Below are positions 1-7,799 of a stretch of 25,845 nt of DNA, piece by piece. The DNA comes from a virus, in the IMG/VR virus record IMGVR_UViG_3300030012_004034, positions 1-25,845 of that record. The stretch is one strand, 5' to 3'. The position numbers and the translations under genes were made by a program. The notes beneath the pieces were generated by a model, which saw only the letters and a program-made list of their open reading frames with translations, was not told the origin of the DNA and ran no database searches. The first letter of the stretch is position 1, and every line of letters starts with the position of its first letter.

Positions 1-2
1 AT

Positions 3-989
3 TCTTTGAGAGCAGACCGAATCGGTGGTGTTCCAGAAAACGCATCATTAGATTCGGATTCGGACGGTCTTCAATCAATTGCTCCCGAATACGATACCCT
101 CTTTACGAGTCCAAAAATCATCGCTCATCAATTTGCTTTCAGCGAATTGGCTATGGAAATGGCTCAAATTGATGATGGTATCGGTGATATTCGTGCTCAA
201 TTGAGAGAGGATATGGGCAAGCATCACGCAGAAGTTCAGAATCAAATGCTTGTTATGCCTTTGGAAAACTATTCTCCAACTACGGCATATAACACAGCAA
301 ACGCTATTGATAGAGGATATACTTCTCTTTACAAGATTGTAAGCAACTCGGCTGAAATTACCGAATTGGCTGACGATTCTGGTGGAAACCTTGTTGGAAC
401 GGCAACTGACCAACAAATTGACACCCTTTACGGAAAACTCCGAAGTGCATCAGGCAACGAGTATTTGGACGCAGAAGTTTCTTTTGGCGATGGCTACCTT
501 TCCGCAGAAGCACGACAATTGACGCTTACTGTTATTAACGATATGATTCGCAGACTCCGTGTTGCAGGTGGTTCTCCAAAGGTTATCCTTACTGGATATG
601 ATACGCTTCAAACGCTTTCTGACTTATTACAGGCTCAAGAGCGATTTATGGACAGAAAAGAAATCGTTCCAACTGTGAACGGTGTTCGTGGTGTTAAGGG
701 TCAAGAAGTCGGTTTCCGTGTTTCTACCTACTACGACATTCCTTTGATTCCTGTTGCTGCTATGCCTTCTACTGGTAATAACTCAAGTCAAATTAGTGAT
801 ATGCTTTTCCTTGATACAGACCATTTGTGGCTATCTGTTATGAAGCCAACTCAATACTTTGAAGATGGTATTAGCAACGGAAACCCATTCGGTGTTGGAA
901 ATCTTGGAAACAAGGCTCTTTACCGAACAATGGCTGAAACTGGTTGTTCTTACTTCAAGGGTCAAGGAAAGATTACCAATCTCCTTTGA
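3..989 (+). CDS. HK97-fold major capsid protein (5' end probably off-window)
   Basis: This probably forms the icosahedral shell. After about 45 N-terminal residues there is a long amphipathic helix (from about FAFSELAMEM to HAEVQNQML) that fits the HK97 spine helix. Later come a helix-rich stretch (SAEARQLTLTVINDMIRRL), a beta strand (PKVILTGYDTLQTL) and YYDIPLIPVAAMP, the usual A-domain pattern of HK97-type capsid proteins. The reading frame is open to the window edge. The TTG at position 6 is the first possible start but has no visible ribosome-binding site, and an N-arm and E-loop should precede the spine helix, so I treat the gene as 5'-partial. Codons ending in C are common and GC is near 45% in a sampled 60-base line, unlike the AT-rich tail genes, which fits a highly expressed gene. 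The family is assigned by pattern, not by alignment. Confidence 0.78.
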   Translation, partial: SLRADRIGGVPENASLDSDSDGLQSIAPEYDTLFTSPKIIAHQFAFSELAMEMAQIDDGIGDIRAQLREDMGKHHAEVQNQMLVMPLENYSPTTAYNTANAIDRGYTSLYKIVSNSAEITELADDSGGNLVGTATDQQIDTLYGKLRSASGNEYLDAEVSFGDGYLSAEARQLTLTVINDMIRRLRVAGGSPKVILTGYDTLQTLSDLLQAQERFMDRKEIVPTVNGVRGVKGQEVGFRVSTYYDIPLIPVAAMPSTGNNSSQISDMLFLDTDHLWLSVMKPTQYFEDGISNGNPFGVGNLGNKALYRTMAETGCSYFKGQGKITNLL

Positions 990-999
990 GGTGATTTAA

Positions 1000-1365
1000 T
1001 TGACAGAAGAAGTTTTTACGGTGAGTCTGTTAGCAGACCACAAGGGTTTTACCAAACCGAGAGCAAATGGCGATGAATACATGGTTGATGCTCTACTTGA
1101 TGTTTCAACCTATGATGCTTCTGGTGTTGTTCTTAATGCAAGTAATTTCGGACTAAAAACAATTACTGCGGTTTCTCATACTGGAACTAGCAATGTAAAG
1201 TTTTATCCAACCTTTGTAATTTCAGGAACAGATGGAAGTTATACTAGCGCAACATCATTTACAATGCTGATTGTTGATGCTTTACAGGCTACTCCTGCCG
1301 AAGTTGCAGATGGTGGAACACATAGCGGAATGCAATTCAGATTGAGAGTATTTGGAAATCTTTGA
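1000..1365 (+). CDS. small beta-rich structural protein, candidate capsid decoration protein
   Basis: A 121-residue protein made mostly of beta-strand-like segments rich in Thr, Ser and Gly, ending in MQFRLRVFGNL. It has no signal peptide or membrane segment. It starts at TTG behind GAGGTGA, whose first bases overlap the capsid gene's TGA stop. Its place directly after the major capsid gene and its small beta-rich form suggest a head decoration or minor capsid protein. I do not recognise a named family, so the role rests on position. Confidence 0.6.
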   Translation: MTEEVFTVSLLADHKGFTKPRANGDEYMVDALLDVSTYDASGVVLNASNFGLKTITAVSHTGTSNVKFYPTFVISGTDGSYTSATSFTMLIVDALQATPAEVADGGTHSGMQFRLRVFGNL

Positions 1366-1375
1366 GGTGTTTTAA

Positions 1376-1696
1376 TTGGCAACAATTAAACTAACCAAAG
1401 GTTCAAGAGCAAAAACGCTCTTAATTAATGGGGAGTTATTGGCGAGGGATATTTCACTAGATGTTCCTACTCAAGACGCTTTGAGGTATTTAGGTGATTT
1501 ATCCCTTGATATTTCTTTCGCTGAAAGTGAAAGAAAGGAATTGCGGAAACTTGACCCATCTATCTTAACTCGCTTAGGTAAGGCTTTAAAGAGGGATTTA
1601 GATACACACGACAAACTGTGTGCATATCTTCTTCCCGCTAAGCCTAAAATCAAGAAAGCCCCTGCTAAGAGCAAAAAGTCGTCTTTGACTGAATAA
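1376..1696 (+). CDS. hypothetical protein with lysine-rich tail
   Basis: A 106-residue protein with two parts. Residues 1-30 look beta-rich (ATIKLTKGSRAKTLLINGEL), residues 35-85 are helical and charged, and the last 20 residues are Lys/Ala/Pro/Ser-rich and basic. The start is TTG behind GAGGTG, with the TGA of the upstream gene inside the same motif. It lies in the head gene block, so it is probably a minor head protein. The basic tail could contact DNA or another virion protein, which is inference. No family is recognised. Confidence 0.55.
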   Translation: MATIKLTKGSRAKTLLINGELLARDISLDVPTQDALRYLGDLSLDISFAESERKELRKLDPSILTRLGKALKRDLDTHDKLCAYLLPAKPKIKKAPAKSKKSSLTE

Positions 1697-1728
1697 TCCT
1701 AGCGATAGGGTTAAGAGGGTGATACCTC
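1695..1728 (+). other. tandem stem-loops in the 61-base gap between head genes
   Basis: Bases 1695-1701 pair with 1706-1712 (AATCCTA with TAGGGTT, one T-G wobble) around a GCGA loop, a GNRA-type tetraloop. A second short stem, GAGG (1715-1718) with CCTC (1725-1728), follows. The first stem begins in the TAA stop of the upstream gene. This is one of the larger gaps in a tightly packed operon, so the hairpins may affect RNA processing or expression of the next gene. No T-tract follows, so it is not an obvious terminator. Confidence 0.4.
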
Positions 1729-1757
1729 ATAGACTGTTTGAGCGAGAGTGATAAATC

Positions 1758-2033
1758 ATGCCGAGTTGCAGAAGTAGTGGAGCATTAACAGCAAATACGC
1801 AAGTTTTTACAGGCAAATGTAAATTGATTTCAATTCATGTCTGTAATGATGGTGGCGCACCATTTACTTGTAAAGTGTTTGATGGAACAGATAATACTGG
1901 TAAAGAAGTTGCTAGATTTGTATTACAACCTGATTCTACTATGGAATTTGATATGCATGGTGTGTTAATGTCCGAAGGTATCTTCTATGAAGAAACCACG
2001 AACAACGGCACAGTATTCATCAATTTCGCTTGA
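1758..2033 (+). CDS. small beta-sandwich-like virion protein, function unknown
   Basis: A 91-residue protein that alternates hydrophobic and polar residues in short strands, with a VFDGTDNTGKEVARF segment and a Gly-rich end (GTVFINFA). It looks like a single small beta-sandwich. Cys residues at about 4, 21, 29 and 38 are unusual for so short a protein. The ATG follows GAGAGTGAT. It sits among head genes, so a head fibre or decoration role is plausible, but I do not recognise a family. The next gene's GAGGTG site overlaps its TGA stop. Confidence 0.55.
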   Translation: MPSCRSSGALTANTQVFTGKCKLISIHVCNDGGAPFTCKVFDGTDNTGKEVARFVLQPDSTMEFDMHGVLMSEGIFYEETTNNGTVFINFA

Positions 2034-2042
2034 GGTGTTTAG

Positions 2043-2426
2043 ATGGCGGCATTAAGTCAAGATACTCGTCTAATTATGACAATTTTATTTGTTGGCGCAT
2101 TAAGCGGAACAAATGTTTGGGCATATGCGGCATTTGGGATGAATTTTCCATATGGCCCATTAGCCCATTCTGTTCTATTTGGTTTAGGAACGATTGGGGC
2201 AATTATGGTTATGAAAGCCATTTTTGATTTATCCCTCAATGATAGAATTGAACTTTGGCTCTTAGACCGTAAAATTGCGGCATACTGGGAAAGAAAGGCT
2301 AGAGATGAACAACAAAGACAAAAGATGCGTGAAAGCGCAAAGCAATACAACACTACCTTTTATCAACCTGTTCAGCAGGAAGAAGAAAATAGCGTTGGTA
2401 ATGAGTTCTTAGCCGCACTACAATAG
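2043..2426 (+). CDS. two-helix membrane protein with charged C-terminal tail
   Basis: A 127-residue protein with two clear membrane segments, about residues 10-31 (LIMTILFVGALSG and on) and 40-64 (HSVLFGLGTIGAIMVMKAIF). About 60 charged, Gln-rich residues follow, starting LNDRIELWLLDRKIAAYWERK. The likely topology is a hairpin in the membrane with the long tail in the cytoplasm. The ATG is 5 bases after GAGGTG, and the upstream TGA lies in that motif. It is the first gene of a membrane-protein and GTPase cluster set inside the head genes, which is odd for a tailed virus. Its tail could be a docking site for the GTPase; that is inference. Confidence 0.62.
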   Translation: MAALSQDTRLIMTILFVGALSGTNVWAYAAFGMNFPYGPLAHSVLFGLGTIGAIMVMKAIFDLSLNDRIELWLLDRKIAAYWERKARDEQQRQKMRESAKQYNTTFYQPVQQEEENSVGNEFLAALQ

Positions 2427-2437
2427 GCGGTGAAAGA

Positions 2438-2656
2438 ATGGTCTTTGGCGACATAATGGGCTTTTCTGATTCAGATTATGCTTATAATCAGCAAAGAGCG
2501 CATTCAGCAGACATTTTCTTTTTGAAGATGAGAATGCTTTTTTGGGCTTCTTGCTCTACGCTTTCAGCATTTTTAATCGGAAACATCTTAGGTGTTTTTG
2601 ATATTAACATCATGGGTTGGCTATTTGATAACCTTCTCAATGGGTGGGGGCATTAA
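2438..2656 (+). CDS. small membrane protein upstream of the GTPase
   Basis: A 72-residue protein. Residues 1-28 are polar (FSDSDYAYNQQRAHSADI), residues 30-52 form a membrane segment (MLFWASCSTLSAFLIGNILG), and an amphipathic Trp-containing end follows (MGWLFDNLLNGWG). The start ATG follows GGCGGTGA. Its TAA stop shares a base with the ATG of the GTPase gene (TAATG), so the two are probably translated together. No family is recognised. A partner or membrane adaptor of the GTPase is the simplest guess. Confidence 0.58.
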   Translation: MVFGDIMGFSDSDYAYNQQRAHSADIFFLKMRMLFWASCSTLSAFLIGNILGVFDINIMGWLFDNLLNGWGH

Positions 2657-3324
2657 TGTCCTTAATGACAGGATTTGCTATTCTTGTGGGTGAAGCAATA
2701 ATAGGATTCTATAAAAAAGTTCACGCTATTAATTTTGGAGTTTATGGAGCAACAATGGTTGGTAAAACAACATTAAGTCATCAATTAAGAACAAGAGGAG
2801 AAGTTCCACAAATTAATGAAAGAACAGTTGGGCGACATAGAGCAACGAGAAAAAATGTTAAAATTGATGGAAACTCACATACAGTAAGGAGTGCAGATAT
2901 TGGTGGAGAAGCAATTTACTGGAAAGAATGGGAAAAGGATATGCAAAACAGAAGAGTAAAATATATTATTTTTATGATTGACCACCGACATTTAGATAAT
3001 GAAATTAATTTAGACCATCAATTAGCATGGAAATTTTTAGTTGATTCAATAATTTCAAACACATGGTCTAATGGAAAAAAGAAAAGGGATTCCGATTACC
3101 CAATGGCGATAGGTATTTGGGCAAATAAATATGATATTTGGGGAAAGAAATATCCATTATCAGAAGGCCAAGAAATAGATAAACATGAAATTTTTGAACC
3201 ATTCAAATACGGTATGAGAAAGTTAAACGATAAAGGAATACCGTGTTTTAAATATATTGTATCTGCAAAATCTGACCCCGAAATGGTTTATAGAGGAATT
3301 ACCACAATGATAAAGGACTATTGA
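2656..3324 (+). CDS. membrane-anchored Arf/Ras-like small GTPase
   Basis: A 222-residue GTPase with all five G-motifs: P-loop GATMVGKT (31-38), switch I Thr in ERTVGR (T57), DIGGE (81-85, compare Arf DVGGQ), NKYD (157-160) and SAK (203-205). FMID at 106-109 and the helix after it match the Ras-like fold. The position of the catalytic Gln (Ras Q61, Arf Q71) holds Glu85, so intrinsic hydrolysis may be slow. Residues 2-19 form a hydrophobic N-terminal segment, probably a membrane anchor, so the protein should sit on the cytoplasmic face. I chose the ATG at 2656, which overlaps the upstream stop and has a G-rich site before it, over the GTG at 2644. GC is about 31% by hand count over 2701-3300. 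The fold is secure; the biological role is unknown. Confidence 0.85.
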   Translation: MSLMTGFAILVGEAIIGFYKKVHAINFGVYGATMVGKTTLSHQLRTRGEVPQINERTVGRHRATRKNVKIDGNSHTVRSADIGGEAIYWKEWEKDMQNRRVKYIIFMIDHRHLDNEINLDHQLAWKFLVDSIISNTWSNGKKKRDSDYPMAIGIWANKYDIWGKKYPLSEGQEIDKHEIFEPFKYGMRKLNDKGIPCFKYIVSAKSDPEMVYRGITTMIKDY

Positions 3325-3329
3325 TTATT

Positions 3330-3998
3330 ATGTATCAAAATAACATTATAGGACAAAATGCACCACAACAATTTAATCCTACTCTCTCGCCACTTCAACA
3401 GGCAAGGGCAAGCGGTGTTGTGCAAGAATACAAGTTTATTTCATATAAGCCGAAGACTCAACTGAAAGAACTTAAATTGGTCTTAAAAGCAGAACCAAAG
3501 AAGTTTTTAGGTATTAAGTATGGAAAGAAATTTAATCTTAAAGACAGGTGTGTTGTCTGTGGTTTCCATCATATTTGGGAACAAGGAGATTATATGCGTC
3601 CACCTATGCCTTTAGATGGGGTAGTGAAAGGACGACCCCTAATGGGAACTTATTGTCCTAAACACGCTTCTATGTATATGCAATTAGAAATGCTACAACA
3701 ACAAATTCTTGCAGATAAGCATGGGCTTGAATTTAGTGCCTTCAAACCACGAATGCCTAAAATGCTTAAAAGTGGCCCAATTAAGAATTTAAGCAAAGAA
3801 GATGTTATGAGCCTTACATCAGCAGGATGGTTTATAACCCCACCCGCTTTAGGAGATTCAAAGACGGCTACCGATGAGGTCATTCGTTTGATTACTGAAA
3901 TAAATATTATGACAGAAAGACTCAATCATTTGATGCTTAAGCACAATGTTCAAGCACAAAATGAATTACCTGAAAAAGAAAAAATTAAGGAGGAATAG
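3330..3998 (+). CDS. zinc-knuckle protein linked to the GTPase
   Basis: A 222-residue soluble protein. The N-terminal 30 residues are Gln/Asn/Pro-rich. A probable zinc site is formed by C74, C77, C109 and H112 (CVVC and CPKH), with extra His at 80-81. The following helix (MYMQLEMLQQQILADKH) and the C-terminal helix (about 185-205) could form coiled coils, and the end is acidic and Lys-rich. It starts just after the GTPase stop. A TTG at 3321 overlaps that stop and would add three residues. The position suggests an effector or partner of the GTPase, but it could be an independent virion protein. Confidence 0.6.
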   Translation: MYQNNIIGQNAPQQFNPTLSPLQQARASGVVQEYKFISYKPKTQLKELKLVLKAEPKKFLGIKYGKKFNLKDRCVVCGFHHIWEQGDYMRPPMPLDGVVKGRPLMGTYCPKHASMYMQLEMLQQQILADKHGLEFSAFKPRMPKMLKSGPIKNLSKEDVMSLTSAGWFITPPALGDSKTATDEVIRLITEINIMTERLNHLMLKHNVQAQNELPEKEKIKEE

Positions 3999-4000
3999 AA

Positions 4001-4648
4001 GTGGGAATATTAGGAACAAGCAATAGCACCGTGTTAGGTGCAGTTCAAGCACAAAGCGATACACAATTTAAAACGGTGAATAATTTACTTTCATTACAAG
4101 AAAATCATGTTGAAGAGTTCTTTCAATATCATGGAGAACAGTTCTTAGTTGCTCTTGAAAAGTTAATGGAAGATGTTGTTGAAAGAGTAGTTTCTCAAAT
4201 GTTGGCTAAGTTAAGTTTTGATTCTAATGGGAGCAGCCTTACTGTTAATAGAGATGCTCTTCGTGAATACGAAAGAATTACTCAAGAAAACATTGATTTA
4301 GATATTCAAAAGTTATTACAATCGGCCATCAATACTGAAGTTATTATGCAAAGAAAGATGGCTAAGCAACAATATCTTGAATCACAGGGCTTTAGTGGTG
4401 GAGGGCAACAACCATCAGCAGGAATGGCTTTAGCCAATATTACTGGAAATACTCAACAATTTAATCAAGTGAATAATGCTATGAACAATGGTTCAGGTTA
4501 TCCTATTCCTCCTTCGGGAACAGATGGATATGGTCGTCCTTATTGGATTGATGCTCAAGGACAAATGAGTTATGAGCCTCCTTCAAGTGGATTACATTTA
4601 GGTGCAGCAATCCAAAAAGGGGCGGCTTGGGCAAAATGGTTAATGTGA
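4001..4648 (+). CDS. hypothetical protein with helical N-half and Gly/Asn/Gln-rich C-half
   Basis: A 215-residue protein. Residues 15-70 look like long helices (HVEEFFQYHGEQFLVALEKL, MEDVVERVVSQMLAKL), as do residues 80-125. From about 130 on it is Gly/Gln/Asn/Pro-rich and probably disordered (QGFSGGGQQPSAG, NNAMNNGSGYPIPPSGTDGY). It has a very strong ribosome-binding site, AAGGAGGA, six bases before a GTG start. Its TGA stop is within the next gene's GTGAGGTGA motif. I do not recognise it. The helical-then-disordered layout would fit a scaffold-like or internal virion protein, but scaffold genes normally precede the capsid gene. Confidence 0.55.
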   Translation: MGILGTSNSTVLGAVQAQSDTQFKTVNNLLSLQENHVEEFFQYHGEQFLVALEKLMEDVVERVVSQMLAKLSFDSNGSSLTVNRDALREYERITQENIDLDIQKLLQSAINTEVIMQRKMAKQQYLESQGFSGGGQQPSAGMALANITGNTQQFNQVNNAMNNGSGYPIPPSGTDGYGRPYWIDAQGQMSYEPPSSGLHLGAAIQKGAAWAKWLM

Positions 4649-4658
4649 GGTGAAATAA

Positions 4659-6275
4659 GTGGTTAATTTCAATTGGGGTAAGCAAACACTTAGCCTACCT
4701 CGTTCAGCCTCTTTCATTGAAACACAAATGAAAGACTATGTTCTTAATGGCGATAAAGAATTTCGTCGCAAAATGAGAAAGGCTGTTGAAAGCGTAGAAG
4801 ATAGCGAGCCAAATAGTGCGGCACTAAAAAGCGAATTAACCAAAATTTTAGAAAAGGTTCTTGACGAACCGCTAAAACCAATCTTGGAAAGAGATACTGA
4901 TGCTTGGAAAGGGTTTTCTCGTAAGAGAGATAAAACTCCTAATGAAGCAAATCTTTCCTTTATTGAAGATAAAAAAGTTAAAGACATTACTAATGCAAGG
5001 GTTCTTGGAAGATTGAAAGGAACAGATGTTTCTTTTATTCGTGGTGGTAAGACCAAACTACCTGACTTTGACTTTGAAGATTTCTTTTCAGCATATGGCG
5101 ATAAACCTACTATTAATTATGATATTAAATTTAGAGAACATAAGAAACTCAATGATAGGTTTGCTTATGCCCATCAGCCTCAAATGAGTGGACTTAAAGC
5201 ACACATTGAGGCCAAAATTCCTGCGTTTGATTATAGTGATTTAGAAACGGTAAAAGCAGATTTTATCTTAGAAACAACTGGTCAAGAAGCATCTTATCGT
5301 TCTTCTAATCAAAAGTTTAAAATTGGAAAAGAAGTAATTGATTACTCTTTTGATGTTCCTAAATCTTTTATTGAAGCATTAGAAGGAGTTTCTGCACAAG
5401 AAAATTATGTCGTTGAAGCAGAATTAAATGAGGATGGAGAGTTTGAATCTGTTGGGGAAAAAATTATTCTTACACCTAATCCCGAAGAAGAAATCAATAT
5501 GCTCAATGTTCAATCAGCAATTGGTGATTTAAATAGAACGGAAGAGATGAAAGAAGAAAATATTATTGAATTAAATGGTAAATATTATTCCTTCGTATTT
5601 AAGCCCGAAGGTGAATCTGGTAAGCAAGCAAATCTTAAATTTCAAGGAGAGGGGAAAGGAACAATTGAAGGATTCTTTGAAGATGAAGCAGTCAAAAGGG
5701 TTATTATGAGAGTCTTTAGACCATTCTTAATTATTCCCGATGAAGTATATTCTTTTAAGGTTTATGGCAATATTAAGACCAAAAAGAAAACTCAACCAAC
5801 ATATAGAGACTTTGCTACTGCAACCGATGGTTTAAGAACAATGGGTAAAGATGGAAAGCCATTAACCCAACAAATGATTGATGAACAATCTAAAAGAGCA
5901 TTTAGCCACAAAACAGAAAAAGACGAGGATGGAAACCCTGTTTTTATTTCCGAAGAAGAATACGCTGAACTGCCAAAAGAAGAAAAAGATAACTACAAGT
6001 CTGAAATTAGAGTTTATGATGTTGGAGAAACTGGTGTTAGAGGAACAAAAGATTCTGCTGAATTTGGCGAAGAAACCTTTGGTAGCGAAACTCTTAAATT
6101 AAATGATATTGAAGATGCTTTTAGAAAGGCTTTTGTTGAATTAGAATTTGAGGTCATTAAGCATGGTGAATATAACTTAAGCGGCTCTCGTTCAAGACAA
6201 AATAGAAGTATGGTTGCTTATTCAAATAAGATTAAAAAGAATGTTAGAAAACTAAAGAGAATGATTGGTGTCTAA
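4659..6275 (+). CDS. large acidic hypothetical protein, 538 residues
   Basis: No family is recognised. The protein is rich in Lys and Glu. Residues 1-110 are helical (RKMRKAVESVEDSE and on), 110-400 are mixed with many beta strands, 400-470 are acidic and Gly-rich, and 480-538 are helical with a basic end (NKIKKNVRKLKRMIGV). It has no membrane segment or catalytic motif that I can see. The GTG start follows GAGGTGA, which contains the upstream TGA. It lies between the GTPase cluster and the head-tail adaptor, so it may be a virion or head-assembly protein. The basic C-terminus might bind DNA, which is a guess. Confidence 0.55.
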   Translation: MVNFNWGKQTLSLPRSASFIETQMKDYVLNGDKEFRRKMRKAVESVEDSEPNSAALKSELTKILEKVLDEPLKPILERDTDAWKGFSRKRDKTPNEANLSFIEDKKVKDITNARVLGRLKGTDVSFIRGGKTKLPDFDFEDFFSAYGDKPTINYDIKFREHKKLNDRFAYAHQPQMSGLKAHIEAKIPAFDYSDLETVKADFILETTGQEASYRSSNQKFKIGKEVIDYSFDVPKSFIEALEGVSAQENYVVEAELNEDGEFESVGEKIILTPNPEEEINMLNVQSAIGDLNRTEEMKEENIIELNGKYYSFVFKPEGESGKQANLKFQGEGKGTIEGFFEDEAVKRVIMRVFRPFLIIPDEVYSFKVYGNIKTKKKTQPTYRDFATATDGLRTMGKDGKPLTQQMIDEQSKRAFSHKTEKDEDGNPVFISEEEYAELPKEEKDNYKSEIRVYDVGETGVRGTKDSAEFGEETFGSETLKLNDIEDAFRKAFVELEFEVIKHGEYNLSGSRSRQNRSMVAYSNKIKKNVRKLKRMIGV

Positions 6276-6276
6276 A

Positions 6277-7578
6277 ATGGGAACAACAATCTCACCGAGC
6301 GATTTTACAGAAATTAATCCTGATTATTCTCAAGGTCGGGGTTTTTACACAAACGCTACCGAAGTTGCTAATTTGCTCCAAGTTCCCGCTTTTTCGGCTA
6401 CAACCTTCCCTACATTGGCTCAAGTCGGGTCAATCATTAAAAGAGTGGAAGGAATCATAGATGATAAGGTAAAGCGTTCATACCGACCAATTATCACGAA
6501 GGACGAGTATCATAACTTTGAATTTTCTCACTTGCCACACAAGGCATATTACGGTGGTCATGTCGGTTTTGTGCAATTAGCCAAAATGAAAGTAAGAAAG
6601 ATTGTTTCTTTACTTTTATGGCAAGGTAGCCAGTATATTGAAATTGCATCGGCTCAAGCCAAAATTACTTTGCTTGAAAATTTTAGAGATTTGCATTCTA
6701 TTATTTTACAATTACCAAACAACGGTGTATCTTTTGAGATGGTTGCTGAAAACAATTTAACTGATTTAGCAAACGATGAGTTCAATAATACCTTTGGTAT
6801 CAAAACAACCAACGAAGAAATCATCTCTTTGGTAAACGAATCTTTTCCTTCAATGTCTCAATTTACTGGTGCAACTGCACCAAAAAGCCTGACTTCTTCT
6901 AATTTATCCATTTCTGACTTTTTCTATGGTGCGAAGGCCAAGTCAAACGGGAAGCAAATTCTCTTCTCATCCCTACTTTCGGGGGATGATGGGGCAGATT
7001 GTGTCCTCAAGGCAACAATAAAACAGTCATGCACGACTGTAAATGCATCAACGGCTCTTACTGTCGCTGATTCGTCTAAATTATCTGTAGGTATGACTGT
7101 AAGTGGAACAGGCATTACAGGAACAATTACCATCGCTTCAATTACTGATGCAACAAATGTGGTGTTAAGTGGAACGGCATCGGGTAGTGGAACAAATACT
7201 CTAACCTTCACTACTACTAATGAAATTCCAACTGTCTGCACATTAGTCCCATTTACAGATAAAGAGGACTTAAGAAGGCTTGGTGATTTTTGGACAATTA
7301 ATGAAGAAGGCCGTATTTTCTTTTTGAAAGATTATCCTTACCATAGAAATAATTCAGTTATTGTTTCATATATTGCTGGCGATAATAGAGTTCCTTCTGC
7401 TATTCACGAAGCAACAACAAAATTAACAGCATCAGAAATTATTCGCCATGATGACCAAAGTATTTTAATCACAGAATCGGGTGGTAATATTTCTACCAAA
7501 GAAAAATATGATATTCTTCGTAAAGAGGCTATGGATATTTTGAAAGGAAAAGGCGACCTTGTTTATTTCTTGGATTGA
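6277..7578 (+). CDS. head-tail adaptor with inserted beta domain
   Basis: A 433-residue protein. The segment around residues 45-70 (VGSIIKRVEGIIDDKVKRSY) has the helix pattern of gp6/gp15-type head-tail adaptors, which form a ring under the portal. The C-terminal part (HEATTKLTASEIIRHDD, EKYDILRKEAMDILKG) also fits the helical core of that family. These proteins are usually 100-200 residues long. Here about residues 248-316 form a Thr/Ser/Gly-rich beta domain with VGMTVSGTGI and VVLSGTASGSGTNTLTF, a module type seen in many phage structural proteins. The ATG at 6277 is preceded by GGTG at a spacing of six; a TTG at 6265 is the alternative. Confidence 0.55.
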   Translation: MGTTISPSDFTEINPDYSQGRGFYTNATEVANLLQVPAFSATTFPTLAQVGSIIKRVEGIIDDKVKRSYRPIITKDEYHNFEFSHLPHKAYYGGHVGFVQLAKMKVRKIVSLLLWQGSQYIEIASAQAKITLLENFRDLHSIILQLPNNGVSFEMVAENNLTDLANDEFNNTFGIKTTNEEIISLVNESFPSMSQFTGATAPKSLTSSNLSISDFFYGAKAKSNGKQILFSSLLSGDDGADCVLKATIKQSCTTVNASTALTVADSSKLSVGMTVSGTGITGTITIASITDATNVVLSGTASGSGTNTLTFTTTNEIPTVCTLVPFTDKEDLRRLGDFWTINEEGRIFFLKDYPYHRNNSVIVSYIAGDNRVPSAIHEATTKLTASEIIRHDDQSILITESGGNISTKEKYDILRKEAMDILKGKGDLVYFLD

Positions 7579-7583
7579 TTTTT

Positions 7584-7799
7584 ATGGCAATTGAAATTGA
7601 TATTTCCAAGTTTAATGAATTAGTTAATATCCAAAAAGAAAGACAATTAGTGATGCAAGAATTATCTGAATCACTAGGAATTGATATTAGTTTTAGTGAT
7701 GAAGAAGTAATGAAATTTGCATTAGAAGAGTTTCAAAAAGAAATAGAAAAACAATTAAATGAGGAGGTATTATTATTGATGAAGTCTCTCTTCTCTTAG
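7584..7799 (+). CDS. small acidic helical protein, or first half of a frameshift product
   Basis: A 71-residue, Glu-rich, mostly helical protein (ISKFNELVNIQKERQLVMQE, EEVMKFALEEFQKEIEKQL). It starts at ATG 7584, nine bases after an alternative TTG. Its last 25 bases overlap the next coding frame. A strong GAGGAGGT lies within it at 7761-7768. It may be a separate connector-region protein, or the ribosome may slip back one base in the TATTATTATTG stretch to join it to the following gene. No family is recognised. Confidence 0.5.
   Translation: MAIEIDISKFNELVNIQKERQLVMQELSESLGIDISFSDEEVMKFALEEFQKEIEKQLNEEVLLLMKSLFS
7761..7768 (+). promoter_or_regulatory. strong ribosome-binding site inside the upstream gene
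   Basis: GAGGAGGT is the best Shine-Dalgarno match in this part of the operon. The frame it should serve has no ATG, GTG or TTG nearby. Three ATT codons follow in that frame at 7769, 7772 and 7775. From the end of the motif, the ATT at 7775 lies at a normal spacing of six bases. The ATG at 7779, in the upstream gene's frame, would make only six residues. Confidence 0.55.

Noticed and set aside
2030-2227. 65-residue frame overlapping the first membrane protein
   Set aside because: The ATG at 2043 has the better-spaced GAGGTG and gives two membrane helices. The other frame is Cys/Trp-rich and shows no pattern.
2641-3330. GTPase gene as a recently acquired island on the basis of low GC
   Set aside because: Hand counts give about 31% GC, but the start of the next gene and most of the tail region are as low, so composition alone does not show transfer.
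5878-6102. 74-residue plus-strand frame within the 538-residue gene
   Set aside because: It is a Lys-rich out-of-frame shadow of an acidic stretch and has no independent start signal.
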